From Humisphaera sp. (lineage in GTDB: Bacteria; Planctomycetota; Phycisphaerae; Tepidisphaerales; Tepidisphaeraceae): a stretch of 15,214 nt of DNA. Positions 1 to 5,252 of this stretch are shown here, piece after piece. Under the pieces are notes generated by a model. The model was not told where the DNA came from. It did no database searches and saw only the letters and a program-made list of their open reading frames with translations. The stretch spans positions 1-15,214 of the forward strand of contig JANXVV010000610.1 of assembly GCA_025351525.1 (NCBI GenBank). The letters are read 5' to 3'. Each line of letters begins with the position of its first letter. Positions within the stretch are counted from its first letter, which is position 1. Both the position numbers and the translations under genes were made by a program.

Positions 1-22
1 CTGTGTCTTTCGGCCAAGCCGG

Positions 23-56
23 CACAGGTCTCGGAGTACCGCGACCTGTGGCACCC
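23..56 (+). repeat. GAGTAC-apex hairpin repeat, copy A
   Basis: This 34-base element is a near-perfect palindrome: CACAGGTC and GACCTGTG flank an inner CGG-AGTA-CCG hairpin with one mismatched pair. A 33/34 identical copy lies in the opposite orientation at 7982-8015, and a shorter copy in the same orientation at 8163-8189. All three lie outside genes. The repeat is seen directly; its function is unknown. Confidence 0.85.
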
Positions 57-340
57 GACCGCTATGCGGAAGTTATTTCGAGCCCGTTCCTAATTGAGTG
101 ACATTCCTACGTATCCGCCTTTCCGGGTTCGTTCTGCTCACCGCCCGATTCCTAATTCGGTTTCATTTGCTTGAGGGCCTGGGGAGTGGGGCTGCCGCCA
201 ATCGCTCCCACCCACAGCTTCTTTGGAACGGTATCCACGCCTTGCAGCCACCGAATTGTCGTATGGGAGCTTTGTAGGGCCCGTATCTCGGACCGTTGAC
301 CATTGCACACGAAGTCGCGCAGAGCGGAAAAAAGGCGGTT

Positions 341-422
341 GAACCACAGAGAGCACAGAGACGCGCCCGCCGTTCTCAAACGGTTTGGAAGGCAAGGCGC
401 GTCTCCGTGGCCTCTGTAGTTC
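341..422. repeat. CACAGAG-type imperfect inverted repeat
   Basis: The arms at 341-367 and 396-422 are complementary at 23 of 27 positions. The left arm contains two CACAGAG heptamers separated by two bases. The 28-base interior holds a small CCGTT/AACGG hairpin (370-383). Similar CACAGAG inverted repeats are familiar between genes in planctomycetes and related bacteria, as far as I recall. No transposase accompanies it, so it is best called a non-coding dispersed inverted repeat. Confidence 0.7.
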
Positions 423-445
423 ATCTCAGCGACATTTTCCATCTT

Positions 446-518
446 GTAGGGTCCGCAGTACTCTGCGGACGGATGCGTTTTGATTGCCGAACGGTCCGCA
501 GGGTACTGCGGACCCTAC
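446..518. repeat. BIME-like pair of REP hairpins
   Basis: Two hairpins face each other. The left one starts with GTAG (446-449), followed by GTCCGCAG, loop TACT and CTGCGGAC (451-470). The right one, GTCCGCAG-GGTA-CTGCGGAC (494-513), is followed by CTAC (515-518), the complement of GTAG. The outer 16 bases (446-461 and 503-518) are perfectly complementary. A GTAG tetranucleotide before a hairpin in inverted pairs is the layout of REP/BIME elements mobilised by RAYT (TnpA_REP) enzymes. No RAYT gene lies in the window, so the mobilisation link is inference. Confidence 0.7.
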
Positions 519-572
519 ACGACTATAGCCAAGAGGTGTATGAAGGTGAGCCGGGTACGCCCACCCTACCTG

Positions 573-1490
573 CTACCTTGCCAGCCGGCCAATCTCCGCT
601 TCGGCGGCGGCGTGGTGGGCGAAGCGCTTTTCTGCGCGGTAGAACTCGGCGGTGTGGGCGTATTGTCGTTGGCCGCTCCAGCGGAGGCCGAGGGTTTTGT
701 GGAGCAGTTCGTGGTACATCACGAACTCCACCACGTAGGCCGGGACTTGGGGATCGTCTAGCGTACGGCTGATCATCACCGCGTTGCCGACCCAGTCGTA
801 GTGGCCGAATTTTCGGCGGGTGAGCGAACGGCTCCAGAACAGCTTGGGGCGTTTCACCCGCCCTTGAAAGTAGTCGGCATTGATTCGATCGAAGATTTGG
901 TTCAGGTCGTGCATTTTTCCGTTCGCCTCGTCGACGGAGCCGCAGAGCACGTCCAGTTCCGCGTTGACGGCTTGAAATTCCTCGGACCTTGTGCGATTCA
1001 AGACGTGCCGCTTGGCGTTTACGTCGCTGTGGAAGATATAGGCGACGAGCGCGGTGAAGTCGGTGGCGTTGAAGCAGACCGCCGGGGTGGGGAGTGATAT
1101 TTCCAGGCCGTCGCGGCGCTGTCGAAGCTGGTAGATGCCGCGGAGGGGCCGAAGGTAGATGCGGACGGGGAGTTTCCAGAAGCTTTGCCGTAGGAGAGTG
1201 GCGGTGACCGGTGGCATGGCGACGCGGATGGCCTGAACGTAGCCCCGCAAATCCTCTTCATCGGCGAGAAAGGCGATCCACCCGCGCAGGCCCCGTGTGG
1301 CGGCAGTCAGTTGCATCGCGGCAACGTTTTTGAGCGACATGGAAATCTCCAGTCGCCGGCTGGTGGTGGAAATGGAGTGGTGAAGGTCGCGCAAGGTAGG
1401 TTCATCCGGTTCGGTGGAGAGGCGGCGAAGCATCCGATTTACGAAGCTGGTTAAACCTGACAGACGAAACTTCTCGGTGTCCATAGTCAT
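573..1490 (-). CDS. SprT-like zinc metalloprotease domain protein
   Basis: The 305-residue protein has a C-terminal SprT-like metallopeptidase region, about residues 190-295. It carries the zinc-binding HELLH motif (H260, E261, H264) and a downstream HTAEF in which H279 is the likely third ligand. The lead-in 'NADYF...RPKLFWS' with an aromatic-rich segment is typical of SprT/Spartan-like folds. Residues 1-185 match nothing I recognise. Bacterial members of this fold are often of unknown substrate, so a protease role is inferred from the motif. The ATG at 1490 (or a second one at 1484) has no Shine-Dalgarno sequence, but TATAAT lies five bases upstream, suggesting a leaderless transcript. It follows tilS on the same strand with a 239-base gap filled by a large inverted repeat, so it may be transcribed separately. 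No signal peptide is seen, so it is probably cytoplasmic. Confidence 0.85.
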   Translation of the reverse strand: MTMDTEKFRLSGLTSFVNRMLRRLSTEPDEPTLRDLHHSISTTSRRLEISMSLKNVAAMQLTAATRGLRGWIAFLADEEDLRGYVQAIRVAMPPVTATLLRQSFWKLPVRIYLRPLRGIYQLRQRRDGLEISLPTPAVCFNATDFTALVAYIFHSDVNAKRHVLNRTRSEEFQAVNAELDVLCGSVDEANGKMHDLNQIFDRINADYFQGRVKRPKLFWSRSLTRRKFGHYDWVGNAVMISRTLDDPQVPAYVVEFVMYHELLHKTLGLRWSGQRQYAHTAEFYRAEKRFAHHAAAEAEIGRLAR

Positions 1491-1495
1491 GGAGT

Positions 1496-1501
1496 ATTAT
1501 A
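1496..1501 (-). promoter_or_regulatory. TATAAT -10 box, SprT-like gene
   Basis: On the minus strand a perfect TATAAT is followed by five bases and then the ATG at 1490. Transcription would start at or next to the A of the start codon. No good -35 hexamer stands 16-18 bases upstream, which lowers confidence. Confidence 0.45.
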
Positions 1502-1539
1502 GAGGTTTATCCGACCAGTGCCATCGCGTTAGGCTTTCC

Positions 1540-1691
1540 GGTCCCCTCCCCCCATGTACTCATGGGGGGAGGGTTAGGGTGAGGGGTCTTTTCTTCCTGG
1601 CGGAAGCGCGTGACACTTTCCAATACAGATGAAGAAAAAGGCAAGATCCCTTACCCTAACCCTCCCCCCGGAGTACCAGGGGGAGGGGACC
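1540..1691. repeat. Large nested inverted repeat (GAGTAC apices)
   Basis: The outer arms at about 1540-1588 and 1645-1691 are largely complementary and share the core CCCTAACCCTCCCCCC. Complementarity continues inward through CTTTTCTTC (1588-1596) and GAAGAAAAAG (1631-1640). Each arm is itself a hairpin: 1544-1556 pairs perfectly with 1561-1573 over 13 bp with loop TACT, and 1660-1668 pairs with 1679-1687 around GGAGTACC. The size (about 150 bp) and lack of coding sequence suggest a MITE-like or BIME-like element. It separates the tilS stop from the SprT-like start. Confidence 0.8.
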
Positions 1692-1729
1692 GCAGGGACG
1701 AATGCGATGCCCCTGTCCATTGTGTAGTG

Positions 1730-2686
1730 TTACTTGAGTGACGTGGGAATGTCGACATCAATCAACCCCTTCCTACGACGGACGAGCAAGCCCCCGGGAA
1801 AATGTTGTCGCGGTGAGGAGGCTGCGTCGCACGCCATGTGAATGAGTTGCTCTACGCTGGCGGGACTGAGGCCCGTGGGGTCTGCGCCGCGTTCCTTCAA
1901 CCAGCGTTTCGCGGAGTGGTGTGCCAGCGGATCGGGGAGGTGGATCAAGTCCGAAGCAGGAAATGCCTCAGTCAAAATCGGCGCGGCCTGATCGAGTGAT
2001 CTGGTCCAATCGGCGCAGGTACGGCCCAGATCGACCAACGCGTTACGGAGGTAAAGTTGCGAGATCAGCGCAAGGCGAAGGCGGTTGCGTAGGTAGCGGG
2101 GAGAGCGGTTGCTTGCGTCTTCGCGCCATTCGATGCAGTGGTGAGTCAGGTATTGACGGAGGGAATCGCGGGGGATGGAAAGCAGGGGATGCAGTACGCA
2201 GAGTGTGCCCAGGAGGATGCGCGGTTGAATGCCTTGGAGACCCGCAGGGCCGCTGCCGCGCAGCAGACGTTGCAGGATTGTCTCGGCCTGATCGTCGGCG
2301 TGGTGGGCGAGAATCACACCTTGCAGTTGTTCATCGCGAACCACGGACTGAAACAAGGCCATGCGGGCGGCACGGTATCGCGCGGAGGGATTGTTCGAAG
2401 TAGTCTTGAGATCGGGCTTGAAATCACCGAGCCGTGCGATCGTGCAGGGGAGGTTGCAGGCGATGGCCAGTTGGTGGACGAATTGGGCATCGCCGTCACT
2501 TTCGACGCCGCGCGTCTGGTGGTTGAGGTGGGCGATGTGGAGTTGTAAATCGGGTCGTGTGCGGAGGAGGGAGAGGAGGGCGACACTGTCCGCCCCACCG
2601 CTTACACCGACAGCCCAGGGTCCGGGGGGGATGGTGGCTACGGCGCGCGAGAGGGGTTCATCATATGAGGTGAGGCATGGTTGCAT
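1730..2686 (-). CDS. tilS: tRNA(Ile)-lysidine synthase
   Basis: TilS uses ATP and lysine to convert C34 of the CAU-anticodon tRNA(Ile) to lysidine, so that the tRNA reads AUA and is charged with isoleucine. The N-terminal PP-loop ATPase motif is intact (VSGGADS, residues 28-34). The family motif HHADDQAET (128-136) and the later DASN...RN region (about 190-201) are also present. At 318 residues it is shorter than the roughly 430-residue Escherichia coli enzyme. It appears to keep the catalytic and central parts while lacking most of the C-terminal tRNA-binding domain, as many short bacterial TilS proteins do. The ATG at 2686 has no clear ribosome-binding site, but the distance from it to the PP-loop fits the family. 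It lies 67 bases after the zinc-ribbon membrane protein on the same strand and could be co-transcribed with it. Confidence 0.95.
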   Translation of the reverse strand: MQPCLTSYDEPLSRAVATIPPGPWAVGVSGGADSVALLSLLRTRPDLQLHIAHLNHQTRGVESDGDAQFVHQLAIACNLPCTIARLGDFKPDLKTTSNNPSARYRAARMALFQSVVRDEQLQGVILAHHADDQAETILQRLLRGSGPAGLQGIQPRILLGTLCVLHPLLSIPRDSLRQYLTHHCIEWREDASNRSPRYLRNRLRLALISQLYLRNALVDLGRTCADWTRSLDQAAPILTEAFPASDLIHLPDPLAHHSAKRWLKERGADPTGLSPASVEQLIHMACDAASSPRQHFPGGLLVRRRKGLIDVDIPTSLK

Positions 2687-2717
2687 ACGCGCGGGATTGT
2701 CAAAGGTCGGGAAACGC

Positions 2718-2730
2718 GGCCCTCCGGGCC
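2718..2730. repeat. Short GGCCC-TCC-GGGCC hairpin
   Basis: A 5-bp perfect GC stem with a three-base loop lies in the 67-base gap between the zinc-ribbon gene and tilS. No T tract follows on the minus strand, so it is not a typical intrinsic terminator. The adjacent ACCGCTAAACG also occurs in the hairpin at 13189-13225, which suggests shared repeat ancestry. Confidence 0.45.
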
Positions 2731-2753
2731 ACCGCTAAACGGTTTGGATCGTG

Positions 2754-4223
2754 CTAGCGATTGCGCTTGATTGATTGCCGCGCCCATTGCAGGCGGGATT
2801 CTACGTCCATAGGTCCGGCACCTTCGGGCAGACGGAGCTGTATGATCCACTCATATGCCTTGACGGCCTCTGCATAATCGTCGCGCTGTTCGGACTCGAT
2901 CGCCCGTTTGTAAAGCTCCCACGAGCGGCGTTCCGCGGCTTGCGGTTCGAGCGGGGGCGGTGAGATTTGAATCACCGGTGCGCTTGACGGCGGCACTTTG
3001 CCGACCGACTCCGTCGCCGATCCTACGGTGACCTGCACTTCCAGAATTTTCGGTTGAGTGATCGGCCATGATTTTGGCGTGATGACGGGCTCGGGGTAGA
3101 CTCGATCAACAGGAACCGATGCCGGCACACTCCACAATGGTGTCGGTGAGGTGCGAGTCAACTCCGGTGCGTCACGGGTGGGAGTGGCGGCGGGCGTTGG
3201 CGACTGAACGCCGGTGCCCTTCACCCATCCAATCAGCTGATGATACCACCGAACGTAGTGCGGCCTCACTTGCGGATTGAGATACAACACCGGGGCCAGC
3301 GCGGCGAAGGTAAGCGCAGCCGCGATCAGGATGCGCCCCGTGACGCCTCTATGCGGCGGTTGAGGATCGACGGGGGAATCGAGTCGGAAGGTTCGCATCT
3401 CCAGCCCGAGCGGCAATAATTCATCGCCCATGTCAATCACCGGCACCAACGGATCGACGGGCAGGCTAGGCTGATTCAATTCCGGAACCGGCGAAGGGGC
3501 GGGAAAAGTTGCGGGGCGCGGCATTTCCTGCGCCGGCACTTCACGCCGAATGGGTTCCGGGGCCAGACCGGCAGCGCCTTGAGGCCTGGGATTGATCACC
3601 GGTTTGAAAGGCGGAGCATCGGGCGTTTCTAGAAGCGTGTCCGGATTCGCCGGGGGTTGTTGCAGCCGCTTGCAGCTTGCACAAAGGCGGGCGATTTTTT
3701 TAAGTTCCGTGCCGCAATGCCAGCACGTGCCGAACTCACGGCTCAGACCTTTCACCCTTGCCGCAAACCGCCACAGTTGACCGGTCGTCGGCCCCCGAAC
3801 CACCGAGCGCGGCGTGATGCGACCTTTCTCCACCAGCGACATCAGCGTCGCCCAGTTCATCCCCGGCGCGGAGGGATTGCGAAGCTGCCACACAAACCAG
3901 GGGCCGATTTTACTGCGGGTGGCCTGCCGGGTGGCCTGGGTATTTTCCATGCCGCACTGCCGACAAGCGCCGGCGCTGGAATCGTTGACGCATCCGCAAA
4001 AAGGACAGACGGAGTGCGAGGACACCGTACGGCGTGGTGTGGCCGGCACGCCGACGGCGGCTGGTTCTCCCTCTACCGCGCGCAGCGCGTCGCTGTTCAA
4101 CCGATGATTTACGGAACCAGTCGACGCACTGCCGGATGGCTCGCCAGTCGGCACATCGGTATTGGCAGGGTCAAAGGCTCGGCTCATCTCATCGGCTTCT
4201 GCGGTAAAAATCGAATCATGCAT
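2754..4223 (-). CDS. Membrane protein, zinc ribbons and GYF-like domain
   Basis: The function is unknown. From the ATG at 4223 the protein has 489 residues. It contains a CPFC...CRQC zinc ribbon (about 73-90), a GYF_2/DUF4339-like segment (about 107-165, with 'LMSLVEKGRITPRSVV' and 'GQLWRFAARVKGL'), a second CWHC...CASC ribbon (167-184), a proline-rich linker, one membrane helix (about 297-315) and a C-terminal helix pair resembling a TPR unit ('ESEQRDDYAEAVKAYEWII'). The zinc/GYF part is probably cytoplasmic and the TPR-like tail outside the membrane; orientation is inferred. The domain order suggests a scaffold or sensor rather than an enzyme. An in-frame ATG at 4304 exists, but 4223 has GGGAG seven bases upstream and is preferred. 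The gene precedes tilS by 67 bases and may share a transcript; no functional link to tRNA modification is evident. Confidence 0.8.
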   Translation of the reverse strand: MHDSIFTAEADEMSRAFDPANTDVPTGEPSGSASTGSVNHRLNSDALRAVEGEPAAVGVPATPRRTVSSHSVCPFCGCVNDSSAGACRQCGMENTQATRQATRSKIGPWFVWQLRNPSAPGMNWATLMSLVEKGRITPRSVVRGPTTGQLWRFAARVKGLSREFGTCWHCGTELKKIARLCASCKRLQQPPANPDTLLETPDAPPFKPVINPRPQGAAGLAPEPIRREVPAQEMPRPATFPAPSPVPELNQPSLPVDPLVPVIDMGDELLPLGLEMRTFRLDSPVDPQPPHRGVTGRILIAAALTFAALAPVLYLNPQVRPHYVRWYHQLIGWVKGTGVQSPTPAATPTRDAPELTRTSPTPLWSVPASVPVDRVYPEPVITPKSWPITQPKILEVQVTVGSATESVGKVPPSSAPVIQISPPPLEPQAAERRSWELYKRAIESEQRDDYAEAVKAYEWIIQLRLPEGAGPMDVESRLQWARQSIKRNR

Positions 4224-4230
4224 CTTCCGG

Positions 4231-4235
4231 CTCCC
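4231..4235 (-). promoter_or_regulatory. Ribosome-binding site fixing the 4223 start
   Basis: GGGAG on the minus strand lies seven bases before the ATG at 4223. It supports this start over the longer in-frame ATG at 4304. Confidence 0.6.
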
Positions 4236-4348
4236 ACGGCCATTTTGATCGAATAGTGGTGAAACGCAATAACCTGCCGTTTCCTCATCGGCGGCTATCG
4301 TCAAGACTGTTCATTTACGCGAAAAACCGGGGGCGGTTCGGTTTGGAT

Positions 4349-4443
4349 GGTGGCGCGGGCTTCCAGCCTGCACACCTGTGGATTCCCATGGAACAAGTTC
4401 CATGGGCTTTGCAAAAAAGCATGGGCGAGACGCCCATGCCACC
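4349..4443. repeat. Composite GGTGGC...GCCACC repeat element
   Basis: This 95-base element begins with GGTGGC (4349-4354) and ends with GCCACC (4438-4443). Between them lie a GC-rich imperfect hairpin (about 4355-4371), a perfect 10-bp hairpin of CCCATGGAAC with a two-base spacer (4385-4406) and a perfect 9-bp hairpin (4419-4439). Related elements lie at 9251-9279 and 15041-15103. It separates the AhpD-like gene from the zinc-ribbon gene. Confidence 0.75.
4413..4439 (-). terminator. Intrinsic terminator after AhpD-like gene
   Basis: On the minus strand GCATGGGCG-TCT-CGCCCATGC forms a perfect 9-bp stem with a three-base loop. TTTTTT (4418-4413) follows at once. It lies 24 bases after the stop codon of the AhpD-like gene. 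The stem belongs to the dispersed GGTGGCATGGGCG repeat family, so the repeat appears to serve as a terminator. Confidence 0.75.
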
Positions 4444-4462
4444 TGCTTTCAATCGCCCCGAA

Positions 4463-5002
4463 TCAGGGGAGATCCACCGGCACTTTCGGCAGGTCGACCT
4501 CGGTCTGATTGGCGTTGTTGAAATAATTCGTGAACACATTCAGCGCGACATTCGCCACCACCTCGGCGATGTCGCCATCGGTGAGTCCGGCACTTTTCGC
4601 GGCGGCCAATTCACCGTCGCTCACGCTCCCCTTCTTGTCGACCAATTGTTTGGCCAGCACGATCACGCCGTTCATCTTCTTGTCGGTCGCATGACCGAGG
4701 CGCGCATCGTGGATCGTTGCATCGTCCAGCCCCGCGCTCTTTCCCATCATCGTGTGGGCCGACAGACAATACTCGCAGCGATTGCTCTGCCCAACCGCGA
4801 GCGCAATGGCATGGCGGGTTTTGGCGTCGAGGCTGCCTTGATTTAACGCACCGCTGAATTTCAGATAGCCATCCAGCACCGCCGGACTGTTGGCCATCCC
4901 GCGAAAAATATTGAGCAGCATCTTCTGCTTGTCGAGTTGATTCAACATTTCCCGGGACTTGGGATCCCCCTGGGTTTTTTCGAGAGATTGAAGACGAGGC
5001 AT
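4463..5002 (-). CDS. AhpD-like carboxymuconolactone decarboxylase protein
   Basis: This is a 179-residue member of the carboxymuconolactone decarboxylase/AhpD superfamily. The signature CEYCLSAH gives the redox cysteine pair C76 and C79 with H83. Members of this group include peroxide-reducing AhpD-like proteins and decarboxylases. The intact CxxC with nearby histidine favours a thiol-dependent peroxidase-like or redox role, but the substrate cannot be read from sequence. No signal peptide is present. The frame is open to 5191, but that extension runs through repeat hairpins. The ATG at 5002 has AGGAAGGA (5010-5017) seven bases upstream and begins a protein of normal family length, so it is chosen. 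The gene is divergent from dnaX and is followed by a strong hairpin with T6, so it is probably monocistronic. Confidence 0.9.
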   Translation of the reverse strand: MPRLQSLEKTQGDPKSREMLNQLDKQKMLLNIFRGMANSPAVLDGYLKFSGALNQGSLDAKTRHAIALAVGQSNRCEYCLSAHTMMGKSAGLDDATIHDARLGHATDKKMNGVIVLAKQLVDKKGSVSDGELAAAKSAGLTDGDIAEVVANVALNVFTNYFNNANQTEVDLPKVPVDLP

Positions 5003-5009
5003 GGGCTGT

Positions 5010-5017
5010 TCCTTCCT
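5010..5017 (-). promoter_or_regulatory. Ribosome-binding site fixing the 5002 start
   Basis: AGGAAGGA on the minus strand lies seven bases before the ATG at 5002. It decides against the upstream open frame reaching 5191. Confidence 0.75.
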
Positions 5018-5042
5018 GCTGAATGTGGAGAGATCCATATCG

Positions 5043-5063
5043 CCGGCCGGACCTTCCGGCCGG
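5043..5063. repeat. Perfect CCGGCCGGA hairpin
   Basis: CCGGCCGGA (5043-5051) pairs perfectly with TCCGGCCGG (5055-5063) across a three-base loop. It lies upstream of the AhpD-like gene in the divergent gap with dnaX. No T tract follows, and the function is unknown. Confidence 0.65.
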
Positions 5064-5135
5064 GATGCGCTCGATTGTAGGCGGGTCGCTTTGTTCCGCG
5101 CCATCCGTCGGCTAAAATCATTCCGAACATCCTTT

Positions 5136-5196
5136 GCCGCTTGCGGCTCAGCCGTGCCGCATCCCTTACAGAAGGGACGGCTAAGCCGCAAGCGGC
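5136..5196. repeat. GCCGCTTGCGGCT inverted repeat
   Basis: The 20-base arms at 5136-5155 and 5177-5196 are complementary at 19 of 20 positions. The 21-base interior holds a further CCCTT/AAGGG stem (5163-5176). Sequences like this core are familiar as dispersed intergenic repeats in planctomycetes, from memory. It lies 56 bases upstream of the dnaX start. It could affect divergent transcription, but no T tract follows on either strand. Confidence 0.75.
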
Positions 5197-5252
5197 GTCA
5201 AAATACACGGAGTCGAAAAAGGCTGCCGCTTCAGGCTCGTTGATCTTTAATT

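Larger units (their letters stand above)
1..572. other. Gene-free repeat-rich region
   Basis: I see no convincing coding sequence in this stretch. The open frames crossing it are short, lack recognisable domains and run through repeat elements. It holds one GAGTAC-apex hairpin (23-56), a CACAGAG-type inverted repeat (341-422), a BIME-like pair of GTAG hairpins (446-518) and a related GGGTAC hairpin (about 548-569) that ends just before the stop codon of the SprT-like gene. Positions 57-340 show nothing I can name; a decayed gene there cannot be excluded. Confidence 0.6.

Noticed and set aside
296..772. Plus-strand open frame of 158 codons
   Set aside because: It reads through the CACAGAG repeat and the BIME-like pair and then antisense to the SprT-like gene. 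Its arginine-rich product has no recognisable motif.
1545..1691. CRISPR or tandem repeat array
   Set aside because: The repeated CCCTAACCCTCCCC sequence is in inverted, not direct, orientation, with no regular spacers and no cas genes.
4256..4846. Plus-strand open frame of 196 codons
   Set aside because: It crosses the composite repeat and then runs antisense to the AhpD-like gene with its CEYCLSAH motif.
5003..5191. Longer N-terminus for the AhpD-like protein
   Set aside because: The extension translates two hairpin repeats, and AGGAAGGA before 5002 marks the start.
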